Origin: Tritrichomonas musculus
Lineage: Eukaryota > Parabasalia > Tritrichomonadida > Tritrichomonadidae
Assembly: GCA_039105265.1 (NCBI GenBank)
Contig: JAPFFF010000011.1
Location: 2,170,001-2,234,000 of the forward strand
Reading direction: 5' to 3'
Length of the DNA stretch: 64,000 bases
Shown: piece after piece, positions 22,801 to 30,487 of the stretch
Numbering within the stretch: the stretch's first letter is position 1
How the letters are laid out: the number at the start of each line of letters is the position of its first letter
Position numbers and translations under genes: made by a program
The notes under the pieces: generated by a model
What the model saw: the letters and a program-made list of their open reading frames with translations, nothing else
Told to the model about the DNA's origin: nothing
The model's database searches: none

Positions 22801-23191
22801 AAATTCAAACCAATCTTTTTGCCCTTTTGATTTTAAGGTTTCTAAGGATTCTGCCAAAAAATGGATTGAAGCTGCTGCAAAGCTTCTTTCATGTAAAATA
22901 AAAGGAGCTCTTGATAATTTGAGTAGGGAATCAATCATTCATTCAAGTAATTCGACAATCAACATTTTCGAGTTCATGGAAGATGTCATTTGTAGATTCA
23001 ATAGTAAAAATAAAGAGCAAATTGAATGGCCGCCTTTGAATTTAACTGAAAAGGAAATAACAAATCTTGCTTGTATCTTCCAAAATAATCAAAATCAATC
23101 TTGTCAAAAAGCATCTGAGCATTTAACAAGATTGATATCCATTTCAAATCTAATTGATGAGCCAGTTTTAGAAGAAGAGGAACAAGAATAA
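13898..23191 (+). CDS. Giant ubiquitin carboxyl-terminal hydrolase (USP9X/USP24/USP34-like)
   Basis: 3,097 residues from an ATG. The C19 peptidase domain sits mid-protein: Cys box GIRNLGATCYINSTIQQLY with catalytic Cys near residue 1421, a QQDAVEFLQ block, a QLKRFEYN block, and the His box MHSGFATGGHYFSYIKYP with His near 1657. Both catalytic residues are present, so it should remove ubiquitin from substrates. Flanks are long helical, armadillo-like stretches as in USP9X, USP24 and USP34. Residues near 790-850 look ubiquitin-like, and a very acidic Asn/Glu/Lys tract lies near 945-1045. A second Ser/Asp/Asn tract is near 2400-2470. Family substrates vary widely and none can be named here. It converges with eIF5B, 182 bp apart. 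Confidence 0.93.
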   Translation: MSQNQQEDDKYTLWKNSINASFNKGSIPLDELLSATNSLFKYKHLQSPYENGTEDFLNTYLPYIVSVVLNCTVKTEKIGNIVKSFLANVVKLVILFIDYNEYNKENSSFPIHKIWTFYNSIQIIFTQRNSNFYQCYQKITSEHPIDGFKSKIDSSFFTRIHNFFTNLIVQNQDYARAKANGNNDDPTNNIHDIHADDGLQRIHSSLSLIISFDFSYRFTNEVIVARNQAIQTILKYFFCLFAPVQPESKESKSNNESNSFLINLRTLDDKLFESILKLFKSVCVKELKEEFIHDELYICTLIANCQFLNKQFFAFKLIKEILSSSLTDVKECQILSDLQFIDQILKRNDLHEELVKYFSEIFIRMMRNKLIKKTEHIKLYWNLVVIKQHSSTIGPFLSGLESIIVATTTGIVNQEKDSKKNSGNQRIFDEEMTDALIETIIEKNVFPIEVIQFLGKGILILNPKQKRLLFDTLNSIYFKMISNENDDKMAEAKSNENINTDNESQNLKTIEKKSSSLYSEQNDYINKLLKALSILIPDESDDIEEKCLQFIQNHESAHYNYAISLLQASVTNNKINSEKADTYLNLMLDSMATTVLFDISQYFQLLIIIILRLSKLHKKQFKKITDITKSILETNSKQFCDFYHNLIEKTSKKQLLTSKMIESLFQDTCTLCEEKSLFNEDIMNFLLYIYQKLDSKASLDSENQNIKFIWNLLFKTGSEFVSSFLLSIYKESKSEAAINDFIGQCIQHIDNIGAIKSILNMIDSFGKDEKVLSSKETDIFKTPNLYICEEDDFCSINFSGAINVKVKMHFDSSYDDVCRKAAIFLSTESDDVALYNQTTGKIINRGNFEIQNGMIYRVKKLNLQKNVTKNKKVEPQVTFVKEKNKDVEEKKKEIINLPSKIIIENKEYSQALFNALQSDNDLQALTAYRILNKIPPLQESICPILCLNTRKQGNDSLEDNNENNEDNKESQESIENDKNIENTKNNEENDKSSEESKETDENDNDNNNNKEKDDDENKKVDERNKEDENKKEDEIYDYKNLKPDWSQSLNKAHKYLFLYQSNTIGNVLKYQFDSEWIEFYFETGGALEYMKAALSTETKENFKLNERDLLTIWHVASLICHQHQWKDMINGVSSCFNKEEFISQIMNLSNDTQISLSIFLLQSILINSDISNFFKNDENKFKLLIKTMIFDENVKIRKSIKNLISSVMDSSKSIDGLYEKQEIFFTDLLDDAIKNEKSCNSFFSLMQKFSTEPKYPLKIWKATIKLLFEKFTIPDSENYIEKLTYKMPTTDLAISLIIILANIAFYHSNKINDKKEELPDQEQLLTFILNNVLFNGIKYFKLCKQIFDLISFILKNNPPLNKTVMQKIKDNQEQMRQLLNPNSNSDDFSNYKKEDSYSFTRLNFLSTNNKYRGIRNLGATCYINSTIQQLYSINEMKKIVLDEKYSTDEWTGNLQLAFAQLLLYPSSYVDISPFVQHWNGWDGKPINPREQQDAVEFLQMLFGRMEEKMPSFKSLFEGTFQYHFKSCDSNIAYENDTFDNFTMLSLEVKGMNCIEDSFRMFVEPEVFNDYKVDDFNGFSGKIDVEKYSMIKKAPEILIIQLKRFEYNLSTCQREKLNSKYMFDYEIDLAPIMIDKEEPVIYELFGIQMHSGFATGGHYFSYIKYPNSSDDEDGSDYCWMKFNDVSVTVVDQSTLIDRCCGGNRVIESSDDGNSNGGNIATKVFENSSNAYLLYYRRKNSDNSKINNNIKSVIDNIDQDLVTNLSKDIKKLIFSNIFSSELFSDFIVNHIANVDEKGEILYDLIISSFKKASEISKNRFYSNDNQNKETDNLVKVAINIMNSQFESKNRSKDKSTEASDLEGSSFADYILSRNDDIIYYLLIEESPQVRKLFLKLLEKAIETSNLSARVVLVALYESKITDVTFCNTYLHKSWEHFDTFFQTFLVFESCGYITGEWANIFASFLFESFIPYCESNGKESIYANIDLSSFFTIFMECQKIQNQKLLLSKSSKVVKTVKSKSSSVTATMSVIKSARNIDKAFVENFLLSTKHLHSFIMFLLEYPSFDISNTINLRTFDVDQYSTMMLARYFVLSIWFIEKLTEKLSNFISNSKDKNKIKDKDMEKARKLYQSELINKRNDAIKLNKMICDNITNSRRSEKRVTGFLSTLTTLITFSPDSSISMKSTLEFHTSFVHTLKQSSFYSAINSLIGTYSTSPILTKFIASEIPIYRSLVYQFIKKLIKNVENSNGFILNDNKKSTPQSYIGPKECEELFRTIFSKNDVIVALITKDIKKYNKEEFPSINPSTDYYEILTKLVKIGNFKHKLVFYEVSKSLISTMKSFGQLNRKQPLIDCFNFIFESVGVEYVEMFFTPISNFSNANEQTIEAARVTSYRDFLHSFDKFKGHNEYNNKNATTTNSTTATANNNNGFNYGYSKYVSKDTDREESYLDDDDGSEYEENSYSDDFATFNSDNGTNCNSLRGITTRVISFIPSYGYDMFFDSKFFKAVAGTQYIENKMYPTSGSAFTNFIMLHLNHNNVSNIVKALFKPKIIEYYLKNFSKPFFVLINKILQHFPRFSSPFFVESKLFSSILNRIQQLASRHTKSDSSVVSLLSKTMSIIIFSALSSKSLIFYNMKYNKKKSKTEDDSVLSEKYNQMRINQNHLQNQTLLSLKDVYKAALIENGNGLSYLLAAMAFLSEKSIKKVFRYFSQNNKSFINSVPKNARKGAAFAVSRVCYRMFYCSLFRFLSIYCANLSNVQFISSKSKSYSPNSSNSALLFNSIKENVDKIKMSKLIKEDVPFQQSSTFEIFDDDFYSNANNKKNLSVINPLIKIIDEINATLDSNIFDVENIGNNLVDSLYMMLSLLNLVAESMISVFEKNIKPLKTSPEPNSTQQNNASFYIKQTNKFISLIFTYEESQNQTKKLSLNDLIIPAIDKIYSKSAEINNDQIFVGFFFKVVDLTLTGNEGKLTNSNQSFCPFDFKVSKDSAKKWIEAAAKLLSCKIKGALDNLSRESIIHSSNSTINIFEFMEDVICRFNSKNKEQIEWPPLNLTEKEITNLACIFQNNQNQSCQKASEHLTRLISISNLIDEPVLEEEEQE

Positions 23192-23373
23192 GTTTATTCC
23201 GAATAATTTAATTTTATATATATATCAAGTAGAATTTTGAAATTAATAATAACTTTCGGATTTTTTATGTTCTTTCATTAAACAAAGGAAAAAAAAAATA
23301 TTATTTAAAATGTTTTGTTTTTAAAAAGATATATATATATAAAATTTAATACGATTGTGTACTCTATGAAAAT
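23192..23373. other. Convergent 3' intergenic gap (USP and eIF5B)
   Basis: 182 bp of AT-rich sequence with two short TA microsatellites (near 23215-23225 and 23329-23340). It must hold both 3' ends. No specific terminator structure seen. Confidence 0.4.
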
Positions 23374-25470
23374 TTATTGAATATGAAGAAGCTTCTTAAT
23401 TTTAACGATGAGTTGCCAATCTTCTTTCTTGAGATCGTCACGGAAGTGAGCTTTAAGTAAGTCAATGATTGTTCTATTCATTGTGGATACTATTGTTTCA
23501 CCTGCTTTAAAGTCTTTTCCAGCAATGATGGAACTATCGCTTCCTGGTTTTAATGAAACTGAAACTTCAGCATTAGTTGAAGCAGAATCAACATCTTTAT
23601 TGTTCAACTTAATTGTATCAACAGTTCCGATATTGAGTGGTTTGGTTTCTGTCAAAACTGTAAGTGGAGTTCCTTTCCTCAAAGTGCCTTCGAGTACTCT
23701 GACACCAATGATAATTGGCTTGTTCCTGTTGAAAACAGCTTCTGGTAACATTGTAATCATTGCTGGGAAAACAACTTGTGATCTTGCCCTTTCTTTCTGT
23801 TCAGCAGCAAGTTTCTTGATATATTCTTCATATAAATCAGTAAGATGGTAAATGATTTCTGCACTATAAATTGTGACTTTCATTTCTCTTGCGGCTTGTT
23901 TAGCTTCTGGTGTGATTGGAACATCGAATGCTAAAATAACTGCATAACGTGGATCTTTTTCGACCATATGAGAAATTGCAACAACGTCTTTTCTATGAAC
24001 AGGACCAATTCCAACCATTGAAGCTTTGACATCGCATTTCTTAAGATGGTTAAGGAAAGCTTCAAGAGATCCTAAAGTTGATGCTTGAACGAAAACGCCT
24101 TCGCCGTTTTTATCAACTTGGCTGTAAATTGAATCAACATCAGCTTCAACCATTTCTGTGTACTTCTCAATTTCATCATCGTCATGAGCAACAAAAAGTT
24201 CTGAACCAGCGATTGCACCATCTAAATCAGGTGCTGAAATCTTGCAACCCATTGCAGCATAAACTACATCGTGGTGAACCCATTCTGATTTAACACGAAG
24301 TTCACGAAGTGGTTGTGGTGTAAGAAGAGCTCTGATATGAGTAACAATCGGTCCGTTAAGTCCTGCAACAACAATTGTATCATTGACATGGAGTTCACCG
24401 TTAACTAAAATGACATCAAGTGTAGTTCCAATTCCTCCTTCAATTTTAACTTCAAGGACGCTACATTGTAATTCATCTTTTGAAGCAAGTTGTGCTTGCA
24501 TTCTTGATTGGGTAACAAGTTGAACAATACTGAGAAGTTCAGGAATACCTTCACCTGAAATTGCAGATGTTGGAACGATTGGGAATGCTTCAAGCTTCTT
24601 GTCAAATTTGATTTGGAAGTAAGGGAGAGTGTTAATACCTTGTTCTTGGAATTGCATTTGAACTTTACCTAACAAAGATTTGAAGTGGTCCTGGCAATGT
24701 TTATTTTGTTGTCTGAAAGATCGTTCGAATGGTGCATCTGGAATAGCTTTCCAATCTGCAAGTCTATCTATCTTGTTAAGTGCAATGACAAAGAAACTCT
24801 TTTTAGCTTTAAGGAGTTCAATTGACTCAATTGTTTGGTTTTCAATACCATGCATAATATCAACAACAAGAATTGCAACATCACAAAGTGAAGATCCTCT
24901 TGATCGAAGATTTGAAAAAGATTCGTGTCCTGGTGTATCGATGATTAAAAGACCAGGTAATTTGTATTCAAGATTGTATTTGCTAGCAAATTCTTGTGTC
25001 TTTTTCTTAAGTGCAGTAATTGGAAAATATGTTGCACCAATTTGTTGTGTAATACCACCAGCTTCACCATCTTGAACGCTAGTGTGCCTAATTTTATCGA
25101 GAAGTTTAGTCTTTCCTGTATCGACGTGGCCCATAATAACACAAATTGGGGAACGAAGTTTTACATCAACATCAAGGGGTTCATCGGCATCACCTTTTTG
25201 TCCCTTTTTACCTTTCTTTCCTTTTTGTTGGGCTGGTTTTTCTGCAGGCTTTTTGGGCTTTGTTTCTTCTTTAGGTTTTTCAGAAGCTTCCTTTTTTGGC
25301 TTTTCTGTTTGTTCTGGTTTTGGTGCTGGTTTTTTAGCCTCTTCTTTGGGAGTTTCGGCTTCATCTTCTTCAGCATCCCACATTGCTGGAGCGTCGTTAT
25401 CGTCATTATCTGACTGTTTACCTGAACTACTACCTGATTCGAGATTGTCTAAATTGTTGAGGAAATTCAT
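23374..25470 (-). CDS. Translation initiation factor eIF5B (IF2 family GTPase)
   Basis: 698 residues from an ATG. Residues 1-100 are acidic and then Lys/Pro/Glu-rich (repeated KPKEE, KPAQQKGKKGKKGQKG). The GTPase domain follows: G1 GHVDTGKTK near 113-121, G2 GGITQQIGATYFP, G3 DTPGHESF, G4 NKIDRL, G5 SAISGEG. Then come the beta-barrel domain II, domain III and domain IV, and the conserved C-terminal helix ending FRDDLKKEDWQLIVKIKKLL, which contacts eIF1A in other eukaryotes. Role: joining of the 60S subunit and positioning of initiator tRNA. The N-terminal extension is much shorter than in animals and fungi, so the protein is closer in size to archaeal aIF5B. Transcribed towards the USP gene. 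Confidence 0.96.
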   Translation of the reverse strand: MNFLNNLDNLESGSSSGKQSDNDDNDAPAMWDAEEDEAETPKEEAKKPAPKPEQTEKPKKEASEKPKEETKPKKPAEKPAQQKGKKGKKGQKGDADEPLDVDVKLRSPICVIMGHVDTGKTKLLDKIRHTSVQDGEAGGITQQIGATYFPITALKKKTQEFASKYNLEYKLPGLLIIDTPGHESFSNLRSRGSSLCDVAILVVDIMHGIENQTIESIELLKAKKSFFVIALNKIDRLADWKAIPDAPFERSFRQQNKHCQDHFKSLLGKVQMQFQEQGINTLPYFQIKFDKKLEAFPIVPTSAISGEGIPELLSIVQLVTQSRMQAQLASKDELQCSVLEVKIEGGIGTTLDVILVNGELHVNDTIVVAGLNGPIVTHIRALLTPQPLRELRVKSEWVHHDVVYAAMGCKISAPDLDGAIAGSELFVAHDDDEIEKYTEMVEADVDSIYSQVDKNGEGVFVQASTLGSLEAFLNHLKKCDVKASMVGIGPVHRKDVVAISHMVEKDPRYAVILAFDVPITPEAKQAAREMKVTIYSAEIIYHLTDLYEEYIKKLAAEQKERARSQVVFPAMITMLPEAVFNRNKPIIIGVRVLEGTLRKGTPLTVLTETKPLNIGTVDTIKLNNKDVDSASTNAEVSVSLKPGSDSSIIAGKDFKAGETIVSTMNRTIIDLLKAHFRDDLKKEDWQLIVKIKKLLHIQ

Positions 25471-26233
25471 GAAACTTTGAGAAATAAATTTTTAAAAAAT
25501 GATTTTGATAATCAAACTTTTTGATTAAAAATTTTCTTGGTCGACCAAGAACTTTTTGAATTTTAAAAATTTTAAAACTGTATGCATATAATAAAAACTA
25601 CTGAATTAAATTAAAAAATAAAATTTTATTAATATTTATTATTTCTTTTTAAATAAGGAAAAATTGATTATTTTGAAATTAACAGATTTTTCTTTGGGTA
25701 AAAGCATATTTAAAAATTCATATATGGTGTTTTCATTGTTATCAAAACTTTGACAAATGCATTGAAATTAATAAACTTTAGAAATATTATAAAAGCATTA
25801 GCCAAAATTTATCTAAACAAATTAGCTTATTTAAAAAAAAGCATTTCATAGGAAATGTTTTATTATTGTTTTAGTTTTCGATAAATTCATTCCAGCATCT
25901 CTGTTTCATTAAAATCAATCTTACAAATTTGAAAATTGTGAAAGTAAGTATATAAGATTGATTTTAATATATATATATATATGCTTTCTGATATTCCAGT
26001 ATATATTGTTTATTCATTATTATTCAAGCAATACTTTTTTTTTCAAATTAAAATTATTTGCAAGCGCTTACGCCCTAAACATTGACTGCTATCATATAAA
26101 TAAAAAATCAAAATAAATTTATCAATAGGAAACAGATGATTTATTTTTTTATTTATTAAGAGACAAATAAATAAATAAAAATTGAATGAAAAAAGATGTA
26201 GAACATTATTAATAGAAAAGTTTAATATGAAAT
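25471..26233. other. AT-rich intergenic region with TA microsatellite
   Basis: About 760 bp between eIF5B and the small membrane protein, both minus strand. No frame that I can support. A 12-bp-plus TA run lies near 25969-25981. The eIF5B promoter must lie in the part next to 25470, where TCAAAG (minus) is a weak initiator candidate. Confidence 0.4.
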
Positions 26234-26518
26234 TTAGTCTGTTTTCTTTTTTCTCAAGAGTTTGGTAAAAACAAAATATGTGATAACGACAAGAGAAACT
26301 GCTATTCCATAATATGTGATTCCTCTTTTTCCAGCTTTTGAATAAACAAAGTAGCCGCCTAAACCTGTTAGAACAGATAAAACGAGAGCAATAACAAGTA
26401 ATATAATTGAGTTATTCGAAGCAAAACTCTGAGATTTGGTTGGAGTTTTTCCTGGAGTTTTCCCTGGAGTTTGTGATGGTGTAGAACGTGGCGTTTGGTT
26501 CCTCTGTGGGGTTGACAT
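26234..26518 (-). CDS. Small two-span membrane protein with TPGKTP repeats and KKxx tail
   Basis: 94 residues from an ATG. Residues 1-35 are Thr/Pro/Ser/Lys-rich with short repeats (TPGKTPGKTPTK). Two hydrophobic segments follow: about 37-58 (IILLVIALVLSVLTGLGGYFVY) and about 67-84 (ITYYGIAVSLVVITYFVF), separated by a basic loop. The chain ends RKKKTD, so the last four residues (KKTD) fit the KKxx retrieval signal of ER membrane proteins. Inference: an ER-resident protein with a phosphorylatable cytosolic tail. No family recognised. It could also be a tail-anchored-like protein of the nuclear envelope. Length and clear composition support a real gene. Confidence 0.7.
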   Translation of the reverse strand: MSTPQRNQTPRSTPSQTPGKTPGKTPTKSQSFASNNSIILLVIALVLSVLTGLGGYFVYSKAGKRGITYYGIAVSLVVITYFVFTKLLRKKKTD

Positions 26519-27302
26519 TTATTTTTTAAAAATGATAAACAGTCAGCAAAAAGGAAGTTAGTTTAAATTGAAATTTGAGGGAGTTTCAAACAAAAAATTC
26601 AATTATCAAAGACAATCATTTAAAATATAATTATTGGAAAACAATCATTTAGCAGTAAATGCAAACTGATTATTTAGAGAAAACTATAGCGAAATTTACA
26701 TCCTTTGAAATTGAAAACGATAGTGCCGTTTATAATTTCCTCCGAAAATAAATCATCTTTTTCTAATTTTTAAATCAGATTACAATACAAACACATCAAT
26801 TTTACAATCAAATTGGTTCATATAGGAGATTGTATATTTGTTTCTAATTTCGTTACATTTTTTTTCCAATTTTTATTATTTAATCATAAAATATTAATGA
26901 CTGATAAATTCATGGTAAAAAAAAAAATTAAGGAAGGTAGATACCAATGCATAAATTGATATATTTTTATATTATTATTCTAGATTTATACTTATAATGA
27001 TGAGTTTTTATTATTCCAATTTGTATTGAAATGTGTAAATTATTCTGAGTATTTTTTCAAAAAGTTAAAATAAAATCTTAAGAAAATTGATATATATTCA
27101 AATAATGATATTGATATTATATAGCCAAATACAACAGAATGCATAGCAAATATATTAAATATCTTATTTAAATAATTATATTGGATTGAAATGATTTGTA
27201 TAAGCAGAAAAAATGAATATATTTAAGTTAATTCGTTTCTTTTTTATTAACAAACATCGACTATTTACCTATATATAAACTGAAACCATTCAGCAAGCAA
27301 AA
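26519..27302. other. AT-rich intergenic region
   Basis: About 780 bp between two minus-strand genes. I see no supportable frame, RNA gene or repeat beyond short A and T runs. It should contain the promoter of the small membrane protein and the 3' end of the TCAF-like gene. Confidence 0.4.
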
Positions 27303-30167
27303 TTACATATCCAAAGTTGGAAGAGCTAATGGTGAATTAGTTAAATTTGCAACATCACTCAGTTGGAATTGTAGCAAACTCCTTGATGAAGAAGAAAGAA
27401 GGGATCCATCACCAGAAAGTTCTTCCTTTTTCTGAATCAGTTTTTCATCATATTGTTTACCTGAGTAGTGGGAAATCTTAGAAACAAACAAAGCCCAGAC
27501 CTTCTTTTCATCATAAATAGGTCTCATTTCAAATTTCTCTCTGATATCATTGATAGTTCTTGCGAAGCAATCATATCCGCTACTAGTGTAAATGTTCCAT
27601 AATTCATTGAATAAATGTGGAGGTGTTTCTACCATATATTCCATTGGATTGATATCCCTGTATTCTGCTCTAAAGCCAGTAATGAAGGCATGAAAAGCAG
27701 CAACCATTGCAATACTTTCGGAATCAAGTTTACCAAAATTCATTTGATATATTGAAAGAGTTGCAACGTAATACAATAAGTAAAGAAGCTCTGAGGAAGG
27801 CTTAGTTTGAGATAAATTTGTAATCATTCGCATTGGCATTGATATTGGATAGTCGCAAACCGGCTTATCGTTAGGCAGCTCAATATCAAAAACCAATCGA
27901 TAAGTACTTTGCGATTCATCAAAAGTAAATTGAAGAACATCAGAAAGAAATCCGTCAATGAATTCGCAATATTTGCCCAAATCGCCAAATATATCAACTC
28001 TGTTAGTTGGAATTGATATCTCAATGAGCTGTGTTTCAATTTCCATCCAAGGGCATAGAACAGGTTTTTCTATTGAAATTGCTGATAAAACTGAAACTGA
28101 TGAAACTGAAACAGCTGAAGTTGTCGTTGATTGATTTCGGCTTAATTTGGAAGGAAGTTGTTTATGACTTGATTTGTTTGTATGAGCGTTAGACGTTGAA
28201 TCATTTGGATCAGCGTTCCCAAGCATTTCAGAAAAGCTTGCATCGTAATTAATTTTATTATCTCCTATAGTGACTTGATTTATTGAAGCCATAAAATCGT
28301 AATAAACTGACGGTTCAGATGAAGCGTAAACAGGATATTGAAGAAGGTTCCTGAAGACAACTTCAACTTCAATTGGCTTGTCAAGTAAAAATTCTTCAAT
28401 AGATATATAAACAATTCCGCCAAAAGGAGAGCAAAAATAAACTGTCACTTCTTCATCATCGATATTATATAAACCATTATCTGGAATATTTTCGGTGTTA
28501 TTATCTGCTGCCATTCTTTCTTTATGGTACTTAACGATATCGAGTTTGTTTGGAAATAGAAAAGTATCTGAAATAATTGGCCATCTTTTCCATGGGCCTT
28601 TGTGTGCAAGCGTGCAAACAGTATGGCATCCAACTTGAATCGATATTTTGACCTTGTTATTCATTGACAAAATTAAATTTTTTGAAATTGAGGCTTGCGC
28701 GAGTACACCTGAAGGAAGATAGAGCCCTGTTGAAATCCAGCATTCGCAAAGTAATTGATGATGAGTTTTAAAATCGCCAAGGCTCAACTTAGCAAGATCA
28801 TCTTCAATTTCACCTGGAAATCTTTTGCCAAAATGTTGATCTTGAAAATCTTTTGGAGGAAGTCGATGGAGAATTTCTGTTAAAAGAACAACAGTTATAC
28901 AGTGAATAATTGAGGGACAAATTAAAGATAGATTTTGGGTTGAATAAGAGTTCGTATTTGTAGTAGTGCATTGAAATGGATCATAACTATTTTCTGTATA
29001 ATTGTCATTGCTTTCAGTGTTATTGTCATTGTTGTTTTCATTATTTTCGTCATTATTTTTAATTCGACTACTATCAGAAGCTGTTATTGCTTCAGGTTTT
29101 ACCTCGTAATTAGTATTTAAGAGAAATTTATAAGCGCACCTGCCAAGTTTAAGAAGTCGATGATTTTCTTTTCTTGTTAGAGTAATAATATGATAACGAA
29201 GAGAAGTAACCAAGTTGTCATAACTTGAAGTATCTATTTCATCTACATTTTGTATCATTGTTTGATATTGTTTAATCAGATTGAAAAATGTGACTTCTCT
29301 TAGTTCTTTGAATGGTCTACTTGTTTTAATACTATCAGAAGAAGCACTCCCAACTTCAAGTGAAAAACTGGGAAAGCCAATACCAAAATCAAGCATAAAA
29401 TCAATCATACCTTGATTAAAGTTTAGTTGAGATTTGGATTTTTGATCTTTATGATTAGGAACATTTCCTTGATTTCCATTATTATTCAATACTCCAATTA
29501 TTAATCCGCCACGAAAAGTTCGAAGTTTTCCAACGTTATTGTTCGACATTGTTGTTATAATTGTATGGTATGGTAAAGGTTTATTATCTTGATCATCTGG
29601 TAATTTGTCGAGAATAACTGCTGCAAAATCAAAACTTTGAATAATTTTGGCCATATGGGTAGCTTCATTTGGATCAAGTCCAAGAAGTAAAACAATATAT
29701 TTGTTCCTACCAAATCCGCCGGTCCATCTAATTGAATTTTCAAGAAATGCGCATGCATCTGGATTTGAAGTATCAAATTGGCTTAGCATGTCAATTTGGC
29801 CAAGAATAACAATATGTTTCCCTTTATATACACTAAGTGCTGCAACTGGAAGATAAATTTCTGTTGAATTACCTGTAGTAAGTGATATTATTGATACAGC
29901 AAGAGGTGCGGTGTATTCATTTAAGCAGACAAGTGGTCGTACTTTTTCTGGCTTTGGTATCTTCGCAATACATTTAATAATAAAATCAACTGATTCACGT
30001 AATACCTTGTTAATTTCTGCGAGTTTTTTTATGTAGTTGGGATCTTCTTCTTCGTCTTCGTATGTGCCTGGCTGTTTTGGCGTATCTTTAGTTTCAGTTA
30101 CTTCCTCTTTCGGTTTTTTGCGACTTGCTGGAGATACTTGAGGCGCTGAGGAGCCTCCACAACCCAT
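27303..30167 (-). CDS. TCAF/M60-like protein, putatively N-myristoylated, no HExxH
   Basis: 954 residues from an ATG, beginning MGCGGSSAP, a strong N-myristoylation context with a cysteine at position 3 for palmitoylation. An N-terminal domain with YLPVAALSVYKGKHIVILG resembles the amidotransferase-like fold of TRPM8 channel-associated factors (TCAF/FAM115). The M60 (enhancin-like) module follows: STGLYLPSGVLAQ near 477, VGCHTVCTLAHKGPWKRWP, SPFGGIVYISI near 580, and PWMEIETQLIEISIP near 706, as in TCAF and M60 proteins. Where the peptidase should have HExxH I find none, so it is probably not a protease. Low-complexity Asn-rich and Ser-rich inserts lie near 370-395 and 650-700. Inference: a plasma-membrane-associated, non-catalytic M60 protein. 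The assignment rests on motif spacing, not on a search. Confidence 0.7.
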   Translation of the reverse strand: MGCGGSSAPQVSPASRKKPKEEVTETKDTPKQPGTYEDEEEDPNYIKKLAEINKVLRESVDFIIKCIAKIPKPEKVRPLVCLNEYTAPLAVSIISLTTGNSTEIYLPVAALSVYKGKHIVILGQIDMLSQFDTSNPDACAFLENSIRWTGGFGRNKYIVLLLGLDPNEATHMAKIIQSFDFAAVILDKLPDDQDNKPLPYHTIITTMSNNNVGKLRTFRGGLIIGVLNNNGNQGNVPNHKDQKSKSQLNFNQGMIDFMLDFGIGFPSFSLEVGSASSDSIKTSRPFKELREVTFFNLIKQYQTMIQNVDEIDTSSYDNLVTSLRYHIITLTRKENHRLLKLGRCAYKFLLNTNYEVKPEAITASDSSRIKNNDENNENNNDNNTESNDNYTENSYDPFQCTTTNTNSYSTQNLSLICPSIIHCITVVLLTEILHRLPPKDFQDQHFGKRFPGEIEDDLAKLSLGDFKTHHQLLCECWISTGLYLPSGVLAQASISKNLILSMNNKVKISIQVGCHTVCTLAHKGPWKRWPIISDTFLFPNKLDIVKYHKERMAADNNTENIPDNGLYNIDDEEVTVYFCSPFGGIVYISIEEFLLDKPIEVEVVFRNLLQYPVYASSEPSVYYDFMASINQVTIGDNKINYDASFSEMLGNADPNDSTSNAHTNKSSHKQLPSKLSRNQSTTTSAVSVSSVSVLSAISIEKPVLCPWMEIETQLIEISIPTNRVDIFGDLGKYCEFIDGFLSDVLQFTFDESQSTYRLVFDIELPNDKPVCDYPISMPMRMITNLSQTKPSSELLYLLYYVATLSIYQMNFGKLDSESIAMVAAFHAFITGFRAEYRDINPMEYMVETPPHLFNELWNIYTSSGYDCFARTINDIREKFEMRPIYDEKKVWALFVSKISHYSGKQYDEKLIQKKEELSGDGSLLSSSSRSLLQFQLSDVANLTNSPLALPTLDM

Positions 30168-30487
30168 TTTTTCAACAACGTTATAAAAAATATTTTTTAT
30201 TCAAAAATAGGAAATAACGTTTTTGATTCAAATATCTCATACAAAAAAAAAATTGAATGGATATGTGGTTGTGAAGGTTTTGATTGAAAAAGTTGAAAAT
30301 GATTAAAATTTAGATGAAACGAAAAGATAAGAATCAATCCAAAATTCATGTTTTTTATCAATTCCTTCTTTCGGCTCCTTTTTTTGTTTTCAATCGTAAT
30401 CGTCTTTGATTTTAAAAAAAAAAAAAAAAATCAAATTATTTGAAAAATAATAAAGATAAAAAGATAAAGAAAACACCACTATTAATT
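30168..30487. other. Short intergenic gap
   Basis: 320 bp of AT-rich sequence with homopolymer A runs (near 30413-30430). It holds the promoter of the TCAF-like gene and the 3' end of the I/LWEQ gene. Nothing else recognisable. Confidence 0.4.

Noticed and set aside
24994-25480. Two long plus frames opposite the N-terminal part of eIF5B
   Set aside because: Phe/Ser/Gly/Leu-rich complements of the Lys/Pro/Glu-rich coding sequence; eIF5B is certain on the other strand.
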